Shown piece after piece: positions 36,017-44,686 of a stretch of 64,000 nucleotides of DNA. The DNA comes from Sphingobium cloacae (GTDB lineage Bacteria; Pseudomonadota; Alphaproteobacteria; Sphingomonadales; Sphingomonadaceae): the NCBI RefSeq assembly GCF_002355855.1, contig NZ_AP017655.1:2447501-2511500 (forward strand), read 5' to 3'. A model generated the notes under the pieces. It was not told the origin of the DNA, did no database searches, and saw only the letters and a list, made by a program, of their open reading frames with translations. How positions within the stretch are numbered: the stretch's first letter is position 1; each line of letters begins with the position of its first letter. The position numbers were made by a program, and so were the translations under genes.

Positions 36017-36754
36017 CTATCCCTTGAAGCGATGCAGCCCCGCGCCATGCGCCCGGAGCCATGCCCGCGCCGGTCGCGGATCGCGGCCCAATAGCTCCGC
36101 ATGGGCGGCGTGGAAGGCGGGGCTGTGGTCCATGTGGAGCAGATGCGCCAGTTCATGCGCGACGGTGGCCTGCCGCACCTCCGGCGGGCAGAGGATCAGC
36201 CGCCAGCTATAGCGGATCGCGCCGCTCGACGCGCAACTGCCCCAGCGGCTGCGCGGATCGCCCACGCCGACGGAGGCGACCGCCAGCCCATGCCGGGACG
36301 CCAGGTCGCGCGTTTCGCTTTCCAGCATCGCTTTCGCCCGGCCCCTGAGCCAGCGCGCTATGCGCGGGGCGACCGATTCAGCGGCTCCGCCCAGCAGAAG
36401 CCTGTCCTCCTCCAGCCGGATCGTGCGGGACGCGCCCTCCACCCAGCGGATTTGCACCTCGCGCCCCTCCAGCGGGAAGACCGCGCCGTCGCCCAGCACC
36501 ACCAGCGCGGGACGGGCGCTCATCTGCGCCTTTACCCAGCCTTCATGTCCCTGCGCCCAGCCGAGCGCGCGTTTCAGGCTGGCGCGGGCGGGCAGGGACA
36601 GGCGCAATTCGCCTCGCACGCCGTCGAGCGACAGTTTGTAGGCCCGCGCGCGGGCCGAGCGGCGGACGCGCACGGGCACCGCGACGCCATCCACGAGGAT
36701 CGCGGCTTCGTCAGAGTTCCCGGTCGACAAGATGATGTTCCCAATCACCCGCAT
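36017..36754 (-). CDS. YgjP/SprT-like zinc metallopeptidase (M48-type)
   Basis: About 245 residues. The C-terminal zinc site is TVAHELAHLLHMDHSPAFHA (HExxH plus a distal His), preceded by SRWGSCASSGAIRYSWRLIL, the conserved block of the YgjP family. The N-terminal part is basic (VPVRVRRSARARAYKLSLDG). YgjP of E. coli has been reported as a UTP-acting enzyme, so peptidase activity is not certain. The start is uncertain: the ATG at 36754 overlaps the upstream gene by 44 bp, while a GTG at 36694 would avoid overlap. Confidence 0.83.
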   Translation of the reverse strand: MRVIGNIILSTGNSDEAAILVDGVAVPVRVRRSARARAYKLSLDGVRGELRLSLPARASLKRALGWAQGHEGWVKAQMSARPALVVLGDGAVFPLEGREVQIRWVEGASRTIRLEEDRLLLGGAAESVAPRIARWLRGRAKAMLESETRDLASRHGLAVASVGVGDPRSRWGSCASSGAIRYSWRLILCPPEVRQATVAHELAHLLHMDHSPAFHAAHAELLGRDPRPARAWLRAHGAGLHRFKG

Positions 36755-37154
36755 CGGCCTCCGCCACGGTCCAGCCGCGCACGGATTCGCCGGCGCGGTG
36801 GACGGCTTCGCGGTCGCCGCAGATGAGGTAGTGCCATTCCGGCAGCGGCCTGCCTTCTTCGCGCAGGCGATAGGCACAGGTGCGGGGCAGCCAGCCGATC
36901 TGCTTCACCTTCTGCGGCGTCAGGCGCACGCAATCGGGCACGAAGCGGCGGCGGTCCTTGTAATTGGTGCATTGGCCGCTGTGCCGGTCGAGCAGGCGGC
37001 AGGCGACATTGGTGGGATAGATGCGCCCCGTATCCTCATCCTCCGCCTTGTGCAGGCAGCATTTGCCGCAGCCGTCGCACAGCGCCTCCCACTGCGCGCG
37101 GTCCAGCTGGTCGAGGGGTTTTTCCCAGAATTCCAATGGCCTCACTTCACCCAT
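36711..37154 (-). CDS. YcgN-family cysteine cluster protein (UPF0260)
   Basis: 147 residues from the ATG at 37152-37154. Cysteine clusters CDGCGKCCLHK near residue 30, then NVACRLLDRHSGQCTNY, VPDCVRL, TCAYRL and LICGD indicate metal (possibly zinc or iron-sulfur) binding; this is the YkgJ/YcgN family. The function is unknown. Its start overlaps the end of the SCO gene by 13 bp and its end overlaps the metallopeptidase gene, so the three genes form a compact operon. Confidence 0.88.
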   Translation of the reverse strand: MGEVRPLEFWEKPLDQLDRAQWEALCDGCGKCCLHKAEDEDTGRIYPTNVACRLLDRHSGQCTNYKDRRRFVPDCVRLTPQKVKQIGWLPRTCAYRLREEGRPLPEWHYLICGDREAVHRAGESVRGWTVAEADAGDWEHHLVDREL

Positions 37155-37771
37155 TTTTCGAGGGACGCGAGCACATGGTCGGGCGACCCTTCGTCCACGT
37201 CCGGCGTCCCCGGATCGTCCACCGGCACCAGCGCGATCGGCGCGCCGTCCGGACCGAAGAGATAGGGCGTGCGGCTGTGCCCGACCAGATAGTCGCTCGC
37301 GCCCTGCGACTCCTCGCGATGATAGATGACGGCGAAATCCCTGGCGACCTTCGCGATCTCGTCCGGCGTGCCGGTGAGGCCGATCAGGCGCGGGTGGAAG
37401 GCGCTCACATAGGTCTTGACCGTGGCGGGCGTGTCGCGCTGCGGGTCGACACTGATGAAGATCGGCTGGACTCTCGCGGCAAGGGCGGGCTTTTCCTTCT
37501 CGAACTTCGCGAACGCCTGCGTGATGCGTTGCAGGTCGACCGGGCACACGTCCGGGCAATAGGTGTAGCCGAAATAGACGAGGCGGTACTGGCCCTGGAA
37601 ATCGTCCCAGCTCACCTTTTTCCCGTCCTGATCGGTAAGCGTGAAGGGCGCCCCGATCCTGGCGCCGGCCAATTCGCCCTGCGGGCTTGATGCATTGTCC
37701 GCGCCGCCCATATTACAGGCAGCCAGAAGGGCGAGGACGGGCAGGGCGGCGATGGTCAGCGCTTTGTTCAT
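37142..37771 (-). CDS. SCO1/SenC-family copper chaperone lipoprotein
   Basis: 209 residues from the ATG at 37769-37771. It has a lipoprotein signal with LALLAACNMG. The thioredoxin-like domain carries the copper-binding YFGYTYCPDVCPVDLQ (CxxxC) and, further on, ASDYLVGHSRTPYLFGPDG with the conserved His. It probably delivers copper to the CuA centre of cytochrome oxidase in the periplasm. It is the first gene of the SCO-YcgN-YgjP-like-86 aa operon and divergent from the ankyrin protein gene. Confidence 0.92.
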   Translation of the reverse strand: MNKALTIAALPVLALLAACNMGGADNASSPQGELAGARIGAPFTLTDQDGKKVSWDDFQGQYRLVYFGYTYCPDVCPVDLQRITQAFAKFEKEKPALAARVQPIFISVDPQRDTPATVKTYVSAFHPRLIGLTGTPDEIAKVARDFAVIYHREESQGASDYLVGHSRTPYLFGPDGAPIALVPVDDPGTPDVDEGSPDHVLASLEKWVK

Positions 37772-37830
37772 GGCATGGCCAGCCATGCCCTGCTAAGCCC
37801 GCATTTGCAAATCCAACGGGGCATGAAAGC

Positions 37831-38448
37831 ATGACGAGTCGTTTTTGGGGTGTTCGCGGCGCCGCGCTGGCCTTGGCCCTGCTGACCCCGGCCGCCGCAC
37901 AGGCGCAATTTTCGGATGCCTATAATTTCCTGAAAGCGGTCAAGGATGTGGACGGGCAAAAGGCGACCGACCTGCTGCAAAAGCCGGGATCGACCGTCAT
38001 CAACAGCCGCGACGTCACCACCGGCGAAACCGCGCTGCATTATGTGGTGGCGCGGCGGGACAATAGCTGGCTCGCCTTCCTTCTGTCCAAGGGCGCCAAT
38101 GCCAACCTGGCCGACAACCAGGGCAACACCCCGCTGATGGATGCGGTGCAGGGACGGTTCGAGGAAGGGGTCCGCACGCTCCTGACCTTCGGCGCGCAGG
38201 TGGACAAGACGAACAGCAGCGGCGAAACGCCCCTGATCCGCGCGGTGCAGCTGCGGGACGTGGGGCTGGTCCGCCTGCTGGTGGCGCAGGGGGCCAATCC
38301 CGACAGGCGCGACACGCTGGCGGGCATGTCCGCGCGCGACTATGCGGAACGGGACGGCCGCACGCCGGGCCTCATCGAAGCGCTCGACAGCGCCAAGCCC
38401 AAAAGCACGACGCCCAGCGGGCCGGTGCAGGGTCCGGTGTTACGCTAA
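37831..38448 (+). CDS. Exported ankyrin-repeat protein
   Basis: 205 residues. The signal peptide MTSRFWGVRGAALALALLTP ends near AAAQAQ. Four ankyrin-like repeats follow (GETALHYVVARRDNSWLAFL, GNTPLMDAVQGRFEEGVRTL, GETPLIRAVQLRDVGLVRLL, and AGMSARDYAERDGRTPGLIE). The C terminus is a Pro/Ser/Lys tail. It is probably a periplasmic protein-interaction module; similar small exported ankyrin proteins are frequent in sphingomonads. The partner is unknown. Confidence 0.87.
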   Translation: MTSRFWGVRGAALALALLTPAAAQAQFSDAYNFLKAVKDVDGQKATDLLQKPGSTVINSRDVTTGETALHYVVARRDNSWLAFLLSKGANANLADNQGNTPLMDAVQGRFEEGVRTLLTFGAQVDKTNSSGETPLIRAVQLRDVGLVRLLVAQGANPDRRDTLAGMSARDYAERDGRTPGLIEALDSAKPKSTTPSGPVQGPVLR

Positions 38449-38453
38449 TCCCC

Positions 38454-38951
38454 TTACCAGCCGATTTCCGCCGCATGGTCGGGATCGGTCAGCGCGGTCA
38501 GCCGCCGCGCCGCGCGCCGGGCGAAACGCAATGTCTCCGCCTTGCGCCGCGCCGCCGCCAGCGCCTCGGTCGGGGCGGGACGGAGCAGTTCGGCGTCATA
38601 TTGATCGGCGACGATCAGGCCCGTCCGATCCGGCCATAGCAGTTCGCCGTCGAACAGCGACAGGTCGAAACCCGACGGCACCGCCCAATAGAAGCGGTCG
38701 CAATAATCGAAATAGTCCGGCCATTTCATGTCGCCCATCAGGTCGGCGCGGCTGCACTTGATCTCCACGATGGTGATCCGCCCCGCGCCGTCCAGCGCCA
38801 TGATGTCCGCCCGACGGCCGTTGGGGAGCGGCACTTCCAATAGGCCGCTCATGTCGTGACGGAAGAAAAGGCGCAGCGTCCCGCGAGCCACGGCCAGCGC
38901 CGTGCCATCGGTCAGGGGGGAGCAGCCTTGGGCGGCGGCCATATCGTTCAT
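38454..38951 (-). CDS. MmcB-family DNA repair protein
   Basis: 165 residues with the endonuclease-like pattern RRADIMALDGAGRITIVEIK followed by CSRADLMGDMKWPDYFDYCD, ending AALADPDHA-like (TDPDHAAEIGW). The D...ExK arrangement resembles PD-(D/E)XK nucleases. MmcB in Caulobacter is induced by mitomycin C and linked to damage survival; a similar role is inferred. It is convergent with the ankyrin gene, 5 bp apart. No LexA box was recognised upstream. Confidence 0.85.
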   Translation of the reverse strand: MNDMAAAQGCSPLTDGTALAVARGTLRLFFRHDMSGLLEVPLPNGRRADIMALDGAGRITIVEIKCSRADLMGDMKWPDYFDYCDRFYWAVPSGFDLSLFDGELLWPDRTGLIVADQYDAELLRPAPTEALAAARRKAETLRFARRAARRLTALTDPDHAAEIGW

Positions 38952-39043
38952 GATCCACCTTTAGAACAAGTCATGAACATATGAAAAGGCCGATGCGGAA
39001 CGCTTCGTCCCGAATCGGCCCTGCACATCCTCCGCTGAAAGGA

Positions 39044-39706
39044 TCAGCGATAGAAGATATGATTGTCGATCGCCGCCAGCTTCGTCTTGCCCCAATTGGG
39101 CGAAACGCGGCGGGCGTGGAAGAACAGCGCCCCTTCCGCCTTGCTGTCCCAGCTGTCCGCCATGGCGATCTGGGCGATGGCGACAGCCTGACGCCAGCTG
39201 TTGCCATTCATGCGGATCGACGGCATGGACTGGCCGCGCACGAAGCTGAACTGGCTGGGCTGATAGACGACGCCGCACAGGCTGTCGGCGAAGCGGCCGG
39301 ATTTGGCGCGGTTGATGATGACCCGCGCGACCGCGAGCTGGCCTTCCAGGCTTTCGCCCTTGGATTCGAAATAGACGGCGCCCGCGAGGCACTTCATGTC
39401 GCCGTCCAGCTCTTCGGGAGCGCCATGCGCATCGACCAGAGCGGCCAGGCTGTCGGCCTGCACGGAACCATCGGAGGAAGAGAGAGTTTCATCAGAAGCC
39501 AGCGGCTGCGCGACTTCGCGCGGCGCGGCAAAGATGACGGCGGGCTTTTGACCGGCCGCGGGCGCTCCATGGGGCGCGATATCGGTGGGAAGAGTCCCGT
39601 TGGAGGATATCGCCTCACTGGCGGAGGACATATCCGACGCCGTGACCGCCGCGGCGGTGGACAGCGCAAATGCCGCAACGATCGCGGCCTTCAGACGAAA
39701 ACTCAT
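39044..39706 (-). CDS. Cell wall hydrolase (SleB / Hydrolase_2 domain)
   Basis: 220 residues. The signal peptide MSFRLKAAIVAAFALSTAAA is followed by a low-complexity Ser/Ala/Pro linker. The C-terminal SleB-like domain has CLAGAVYFESKGESLEGQLA and VARVIINRAKSGRFADSLCG, with the catalytic Glu in YFESKGE, and ends WGKTKLAAIDNHIFYR. It is a lytic transglycosylase-type peptidoglycan hydrolase, here exported. Its cellular role (remodelling during growth or division) is inferred. Confidence 0.9.
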   Translation of the reverse strand: MSFRLKAAIVAAFALSTAAAVTASDMSSASEAISSNGTLPTDIAPHGAPAAGQKPAVIFAAPREVAQPLASDETLSSSDGSVQADSLAALVDAHGAPEELDGDMKCLAGAVYFESKGESLEGQLAVARVIINRAKSGRFADSLCGVVYQPSQFSFVRGQSMPSIRMNGNSWRQAVAIAQIAMADSWDSKAEGALFFHARRVSPNWGKTKLAAIDNHIFYR

Positions 39707-39882
39707 TATATCTCAAAAACATGCGGTTCTTGGCCTGAAACGTCTATTCAACCCGATATTCTGCGACGTTCGGCCGCCTCCCGTCTGCGTGTTTACCCTG
39801 TCCGTCCCCCTTGACGGGTCATGGCAACCTGCGCGTTCAACAAGCGTCGGGGGCCTGTGCCCGCGCGCGGAAGGTTAGTCAA
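39707..39882. other. Intergenic region upstream of the cell wall hydrolase gene
   Basis: 176 bp between the SleB-type gene start and the DUF1491 gene end. It must contain the hydrolase promoter, but no clear -35/-10 pair or hairpin stands out. No gene is seen. Confidence 0.35.
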
Positions 39883-40224
39883 TCATGAACAGATCGTTTC
39901 AGCGGCGAATCGTTCCGCTTCCGCGATATCAAGTTCGATTATCCACAGGTCGGGGTCCGCCCGGCGTCGGCGCTCAATATATTGTGCGAGCGCCAGCGGC
40001 CCCGCGTCGAGGGCGGGACCACAGGGGGCGAGCCGATAGCCGCCTTCATAGTCGGGAATCCGCTCGAACAGGCCGGTTTCCTGTCCCCTTTCCAGCGTCT
40101 GGACCAGTATGACGCCGCTGTTTTCGTCGCCCTTCACCAGCACCGTGGCGAAGCCGCCCGCCGCGGCGGCCCGCCGCACCAGCACGCCGATCAGCAGCGC
40201 GCTGGTCAGCCGGTCAGCCGCCAT
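39883..40224 (-). CDS. DUF1491 family protein
   Basis: 113 residues from the ATG at 40222-40224 (MAADRLTSALLIGVLVRRAA). It has AGGFATVLVKGDENSGVILV in the middle and ADPDLWIIELDIAEAERF near the C terminus, the pattern of the alphaproteobacterial DUF1491 family. No membrane segment is certain; the function is unknown. Its start overlaps the end of the thioesterase gene by 11 bp, so it is the last gene of the ptsN-thioesterase-DUF1491 operon. Confidence 0.85.
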   Translation of the reverse strand: MAADRLTSALLIGVLVRRAAAAGGFATVLVKGDENSGVILVQTLERGQETGLFERIPDYEGGYRLAPCGPALDAGPLALAQYIERRRRADPDLWIIELDIAEAERFAAETICS

Positions 40225-40684
40225 AGCCCGGCAGGGAGGACAGCGAATATTGCGACCGCATGAAGGTGCCCGTGCCCCGGCCCACTTCCTCCCCTTCCGA
40301 ATCGACGAGACTGGCTTCGGCGACATAGACGCGGCGCTTGCCGCTGATCCAGCGGCCCTCGGCCCGGATGCGGCCGGGGCGGATCGGGCGGGTGAACAGC
40401 AGATTGAAGGCGGTTGTCAGCAGGAAACGGTCGCTCACCAGACTGTTCGCGGCATAAAAGGCCGCGTCGTCCAGCATCTTGAAATAGAGCGTGCCATGGA
40501 CCGCGCCCGCCGCGTGAAAATGCCCTTCCTCCGCGTCAAAGTCGATGATGGAGCGCCCCGCTTCCGGAATGCGCAGGACCGACCGGAACATCCGGTTGAT
40601 CGGCGCGGAACGATAAAGACTCTCCAGCGCCCGGAAATGCGCGGCTTCGCCGCTGGCGCCGGGAATCGGATCAGGCTGCGTCAC
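40214..40684 (-). CDS. PaaI-type hotdog-fold thioesterase
   Basis: 156 residues starting at GTG (40682-40684), overlapping the ptsN end by 14 bp. The hotdog fold pattern is visible: AGAVHGTLYFKMLDDAAFYA (helix with Asp), AFNLLFTRPIRPGRIRAEG, and RVYVAEASLVDSEGEEVGRG. It probably hydrolyses an acyl-CoA; the substrate is unknown. The upstream extension of the frame lies within ptsN and is rejected. Confidence 0.86.
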   Translation of the reverse strand: MTQPDPIPGASGEAAHFRALESLYRSAPINRMFRSVLRIPEAGRSIIDFDAEEGHFHAAGAVHGTLYFKMLDDAAFYAANSLVSDRFLLTTAFNLLFTRPIRPGRIRAEGRWISGKRRVYVAEASLVDSEGEEVGRGTGTFMRSQYSLSSLPGYGG

Positions 40685-41138
40685 GCGCCTCGCCACCGGC
40701 CAGCAGGGCATGGAGCGCCTCGGCCGATTTGGCGCCGCGCAGACGGGCCACCTGGTCATCGTCCCGCAGATAGCGCGACACCCGCGCCAGCGTCTTCAGA
40801 TGCTCCGCGCCGCTGTCGACCGGCGACAGCAGGGCGAAGACGATATCCACCGGCGCGTCGTCCACCGCCTCGAACGGCACCGCCGGATCGACCAGCACGA
40901 CCACGCCGCACATCTTCTGCAATTCGGCGATCTTCGCATGGGGGATGGCGACGCCGCCGCCAAAACCGGTGGACCCCAGCTTCTCCCGCTCGAACAGGGC
41001 TTCGGCCACATGCTCCGCATTCAGCCCATAGGCGTCCGCCGCCAGGGCCGCGATCTTCTGGAATAACTGTTTCTTGCCGTTCGCCGTCAGACCCGTTGCG
41101 AGCGCCTTGGGCGAAAGGATGTCGTTGAAATGAACCAT
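40671..41138 (-). CDS. ptsN: PTS IIA-like nitrogen regulatory protein PtsN
   Basis: 155 residues from the ATG at 41136-41138 (MVHFNDILSPKALATGLTAN). The phosphorylated His is in GGGVAIPHAKIAELQKMCG (residues about 65-85). EIIA-Ntr accepts phosphate from the NPr/EI-Ntr relay and regulates potassium uptake and nitrogen/carbon responses. It follows the hibernation factor gene on the same strand (hpf-ptsN order as in rpoN clusters, but rpoN itself is absent). An upstream in-frame extension to 41351 is not conserved and is rejected. Confidence 0.93.
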   Translation of the reverse strand: MVHFNDILSPKALATGLTANGKKQLFQKIAALAADAYGLNAEHVAEALFEREKLGSTGFGGGVAIPHAKIAELQKMCGVVVLVDPAVPFEAVDDAPVDIVFALLSPVDSGAEHLKTLARVSRYLRDDDQVARLRGAKSAEALHALLAGGEARDAA

Positions 41139-41274
41139 GTTCAATCCGGAACCGCCGGACCGCGCTTCCACCATGGGGACATAGGCGCGGACCGGATCTA
41201 TAAAGTCCGGCCCCATAGGACGCATGGAGCACAAGGTCAACATGCACGCCCGGCGGGGCCGGATCGTCAGGGGG

Positions 41275-41865
41275 TCAGGCGCGCGGCTCGACCCATCCGA
41301 TCGTGCCGTCCTGACGGCGATAGACCATGTTATAGGCCGATGTCCCCGCATTGAGAAACAGCAGCGCGTTGGTGTTGCGAAGGTCCAGCATCATCACCGC
41401 ATCCGATACGCTGGCTTCGGGGATGTCGACGCGCGTCTCCGCCACGATCAGCGGCGCTTCGGCCGGTTCCTCTTCATCGTCCTGGGACGAAGCGAAGATG
41501 GTGTAGCCCGCGCCGTCCAGAGCGTCGAAACCGTTGCTCCGTTCCGCTTCGGCGGCGGCGAACTGGGCGGACCGGTCCTTCAGGCGGCGCAGATAGCGGC
41601 GCAATTGCTTTTCAATCCGTTCCGCCGCCTGATCGAAGGCGGGATGCGCTTCCTGCGCCTCGCCCGCGCCCTTCAGGATCAGGCCGGTCATGACATGGCA
41701 GACGATATCGCAGTGGAAGGCGCCGTGCGGCGCGGGACGAAACGTCACGTGCGCCGAAAGAGTGCGGGAGAAATATTTCTCGGCCATCGCCTCCAGCCGG
41801 GTCGCGACATGCTGCTTGAGCGCGTCGCCCGTGTCGACCTGATGCCCGGAAACCCGAATGTCCAT
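41275..41865 (-). CDS. hpf: Ribosome hibernation-promoting factor, long form (HPF/RaiA)
   Basis: 196 residues. The N-terminal S30AE/sigma-54 modulation domain (MDIRVSGHQVDTGDALKQHV; HCDIVCHVMTGLILKGAGEA; RIEKQLRRYLRRLKDRSAQF) is joined by an acidic linker (SSQDDEEEPAEAPLIVAETR) to the C-terminal dimerisation domain (DAVMMLDLRNTNALLFLNAG, ending DGTIGWVEPRA). Long HPF alone dimerises 70S ribosomes into 100S particles in stationary phase. The gene is followed by ptsN after about 130 bp. Confidence 0.94.
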   Translation of the reverse strand: MDIRVSGHQVDTGDALKQHVATRLEAMAEKYFSRTLSAHVTFRPAPHGAFHCDIVCHVMTGLILKGAGEAQEAHPAFDQAAERIEKQLRRYLRRLKDRSAQFAAAEAERSNGFDALDGAGYTIFASSQDDEEEPAEAPLIVAETRVDIPEASVSDAVMMLDLRNTNALLFLNAGTSAYNMVYRRQDGTIGWVEPRA

Positions 41866-41936
41866 ATGCCTTCTCCTTTTTCTTGCCGGGCCGCGGACGA
41901 GCGGCCCGGTTGGCGCGAGACGAAGGGATCGGCCGG

Positions 41937-42638
41937 TCAGGCCGCCTCCGCCTCATCGAGCCAGAGCGGCTTGTCCAGCGTCGCGATGAACGCGGCATGC
42001 CGTTCCAGCTCCTCCGCGCTCGCCTGAAAGACGCGCGCGGGTCTTACGGGTCGAACGGCGGCGTTTTCCGCCAGTTCCACCCGAATGATGTCTTTCGCTT
42101 CCTCCTGTGCAAGACCAAGGCCAATCTGACGGCCGCCGGTCAGTTCGATGTAAAGCTGGGCCAGAAGCTCGGCGTCGAGCAGCGCGCCATGCTTGACGCG
42201 ATGGCTGCGATCGATGCCGTAGCGGGTGCAGAGCGCGTCCAGGCTGTGCTTCGCGCCGGGGTGAAGCTGGCGGGCGATGGCCACGGTGTCGATCATCCGG
42301 TCCATCGACACTTCCGCGCGCCCGCACAGGCGCAGTTCGTGATTGAGGAAACCGAAGTCGAACCGCGCATTGTGCGCGACCAGATGGCTGTCCTCCAGAA
42401 AGGCGAGCAGTTCCTCGACCCCGCTCGCGAAAAGCGGCTTGTCCGACAGGAACATGTCGGAAAGGCCGTGCACCGCTTCGGCGGCGGCGGGCATGGCGCG
42501 CTGCGGATTGTAATAAGCGTGGAAGGTGCGCCCGGTGGGCACCCGGTTCAGGAGTTCGATGCACCCGATTTCGACCAGCCGATCGCCGGAGGCCGGGTCG
42601 AACCCTGTCGTTTCGGTATCGAAAATGATCTCGCGCAT
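41937..42638 (-). CDS. dnaQ: DNA polymerase III epsilon subunit (proofreading exonuclease)
   Basis: 233 residues from the ATG at 42636-42638 (MREIIFDTETTGFDPASGDR). DEDDh exonuclease motifs are present: FDTETTG (ExoI), VAHNARFDFGFLNHEL (ExoII), and HGALLDAELLAQLY (ExoIII with His). The C terminus contains the alpha-subunit-binding tail. It proofreads replicative DNA synthesis. It lies in the conserved block ppsR-maf-aroE-coaE-dnaQ next to oriC, an arrangement known from Caulobacter. Confidence 0.95.
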   Translation of the reverse strand: MREIIFDTETTGFDPASGDRLVEIGCIELLNRVPTGRTFHAYYNPQRAMPAAAEAVHGLSDMFLSDKPLFASGVEELLAFLEDSHLVAHNARFDFGFLNHELRLCGRAEVSMDRMIDTVAIARQLHPGAKHSLDALCTRYGIDRSHRVKHGALLDAELLAQLYIELTGGRQIGLGLAQEEAKDIIRVELAENAAVRPVRPARVFQASAEELERHAAFIATLDKPLWLDEAEAA

Positions 42639-42667
42639 CGCCCTCTTAACCGAATCTGGCGGCCCCA

Positions 42668-43261
42668 CTATCGGCCTGTCTTCGCGCCAAGGCAAGCGAC
42701 CAGAAGTCTGACCTGCGCACGCGTATCGGCGAAAGTGGTGCCCGTATGGATGATATAGTCCGCCCGCCGCCGTTTTTCAGCATCGGGAGTTTGCAGATGG
42801 ACAATCCGCCGGTATTTCGCCATCGTCATGCCGGGCCGCGCCAACACCCTTTTGCGCTGTTTCCAGGCCGGGGCGGTGACCACGATCACGCCGTGCAGTT
42901 TGCGGTCCCAATGCTTCTCGAACAGCAATGGAATATCCAGCACGACGAAGGCGCGGGCCCGGTTTTCGCGCAGGAAGCGCACTCGTTCCGACTGCACCGC
43001 CGGATGGACGATGGCTTCCAGCGCCTTCAACTCATGCGGGTGGCCGAAGACCGCCGCGCCCAGCTTCGCCCGATCCACGCCGCCCGGGCCGGTGGTTCCG
43101 GGAAAGCGCGCCTCGATCGCGGGCAGCAGCTTGCCGCCCGGGCCCTGCAACAGGTGGACCTCCGCATCGGCGTCGAAAACCGGCACGCCCTGCCGCCTCA
43201 GCATCGCGGCGACGGCGGACTTGCCCATGCCGATGGAGCCGGTGAGGCCGTAGACCTTCAT
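42668..43261 (-). CDS. coaE: Dephospho-CoA kinase
   Basis: 197 residues from the ATG at 43259-43261 (MKVYGLTGSIGMGKSAVAAM). P-loop GSIGMGKSA, DADAEVH (acidic CoA-site motif) and the lid region RVLARPGMTMAKYRRIVHLQ are visible. It carries out the last step of coenzyme A synthesis, phosphorylating the 3'-OH of dephospho-CoA. It is placed between aroE (10-bp gap) and dnaQ on the same strand. Confidence 0.95.
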   Translation of the reverse strand: MKVYGLTGSIGMGKSAVAAMLRRQGVPVFDADAEVHLLQGPGGKLLPAIEARFPGTTGPGGVDRAKLGAAVFGHPHELKALEAIVHPAVQSERVRFLRENRARAFVVLDIPLLFEKHWDRKLHGVIVVTAPAWKQRKRVLARPGMTMAKYRRIVHLQTPDAEKRRRADYIIHTGTTFADTRAQVRLLVACLGAKTGR

Positions 43262-43271
43262 GAATCGCCTA

Positions 43272-44096
43272 TCAATCCGCCGCAAGCAGCAGGGCGCGCA
43301 GTTCCCCGTCCCTCTCGCGCGGCGCTTCCGCATCGAAGAAGATGTCGAAAGCCAGCGCCGCCTGCCCGATCAGCATCTCCAGCCCGTCCAGAGTGCCGAG
43401 ACCCCGCGCCCGCGCCGCCTTCAGCAAACCCGTCTCAAGCGGCGCATAGACGATGTCGTAGACCGTCGCGCCATCCGGCAGGGGCGCCAGGTCCAGTTCC
43501 AGCGGCGGTTGCCCCACCATGCCGAGCGGACTGGTATTCACCAGCAGATCAGCGGCGGGAAGCGGATCGTCCATGCCGATCACCCGGCCCTCGATCCCGG
43601 CGCGGTCGAGCAATCCCTGCCCCTTGGCCGGATCGCGGACCATGATGCTGATCTCCTCCACGCCCAGACTGGCGAGCGCGAACAGGATCGCCCGCGCCGC
43701 ACCGCCCGCGCCAATCAGAGTCGCGCTCCTGCCCTTCCACCTGTCGCGCAGCAACGGCTGGAGGAAACCGCCCGCATCGGTGTTCGTACCGACCAGCGGC
43801 CCGCCCGTCTCGCAGGCGATGGTGTTCATCGCCCCGATCCTTTCGCGCACGCCGCCCGGATCGTCGGTATAATCCATCACCGCGATCTTGTGCGGGATGG
43901 TGACGTTGCAGCCCAGCCAGTCGGGATCGGCGCGCCGTTCGAGGAAATAGGCGGCCAGCCCCTCCGGCTTCACATGCGTCTTGCGATATTCCGCCTCGAT
44001 CCCCAGCGATTGCAGCCAGAAATTATGGATGAGCGGCGATTTGCTGTGCGCGATCGGATCGCCGATCACTTCTGCATAGGGGAGCTTGTCGGTCAT
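43272..44096 (-). CDS. aroE: Shikimate dehydrogenase
   Basis: 274 residues. The N-terminal shikimate-binding region (EVIGDPIAHSKSPLIHNFWL; GCNVTIPHKIAVMDY with catalytic Lys) precedes the NADP Rossmann fold with ATLIGAGGAARAILFALASL and NTSPLGMVGQPPLELDLA. It reduces 3-dehydroshikimate with NADPH in the aromatic amino-acid pathway. The ATG overlaps the maf stop by 4 bp (ATGA), and it is followed by coaE. Confidence 0.96.
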   Translation of the reverse strand: MTDKLPYAEVIGDPIAHSKSPLIHNFWLQSLGIEAEYRKTHVKPEGLAAYFLERRADPDWLGCNVTIPHKIAVMDYTDDPGGVRERIGAMNTIACETGGPLVGTNTDAGGFLQPLLRDRWKGRSATLIGAGGAARAILFALASLGVEEISIMVRDPAKGQGLLDRAGIEGRVIGMDDPLPAADLLVNTSPLGMVGQPPLELDLAPLPDGATVYDIVYAPLETGLLKAARARGLGTLDGLEMLIGQAALAFDIFFDAEAPRERDGELRALLLAAD

Positions 44097-44686
44097 GCCG
44101 CCAGAACGCCGCGCACGCGCAGAAAGTCAAGCAAAGGCAACAGGGGAAGCCCCTGAATCGCGAACTGGCTGCCTTCCACCTTCGCAAAGAGCTGCGCGCC
44201 CGGTCCCTCAATCCGATAGCAGCCGACGCACCAGCGGCATTCTTCCCAATCCGCGTCGAGATAGGACTGGATAAAGGCGTCGGACAAGGACCGCACCGTC
44301 ATCCGCACCCGTTCGACATGCCGCCAGATCGGTTCGCCGTTCAGCACGATCACCGCCGCGCTGTGGAGATGATGAACCCGGCCCGACAGCAGGCGCAGGA
44401 TGCGCTCCGCATCGGCCCGGTCGACCGCCTTGTCGATCATGCTTCCATCGTCGAGGCTCAAGGTCTGGTCGCATCCCAGCACCAGCGCGCCCGGCACCCG
44501 CCGCGACACGCGCAACGCCTTCAGTTCCGCCAGCGCATCGGCCAGCCCCCGTGCATCCAGGCCGTCGGCGCGCAGGGCTTCCTTCGCCGCCTCTTCGTCC
44601 ACGCCCGGCGAAAGGGCTTCGAACGGAACCTGCGCGGCGGCCAGCAGCGCCCTTCGGCTGGCGCTCTGGGAGGCGAGCACGATCAT
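44093..44686 (-). CDS. Maf-family nucleotide pyrophosphatase
   Basis: 197 residues from the ATG at 44684-44686 (MIVLASQSASRRALLAAAQV). The Maf signature ASQSASRRALL and GALVLGCDQTLSLDDGSMID (acidic catalytic residues) are present. Maf enzymes hydrolyse non-canonical or specific nucleoside triphosphates and may act as house-cleaning enzymes or division modulators. It overlaps ppsR and aroE by 4 bp on each side, so the block is one transcription unit. Confidence 0.92.
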   Translation of the reverse strand: MIVLASQSASRRALLAAAQVPFEALSPGVDEEAAKEALRADGLDARGLADALAELKALRVSRRVPGALVLGCDQTLSLDDGSMIDKAVDRADAERILRLLSGRVHHLHSAAVIVLNGEPIWRHVERVRMTVRSLSDAFIQSYLDADWEECRWCVGCYRIEGPGAQLFAKVEGSQFAIQGLPLLPLLDFLRVRGVLAA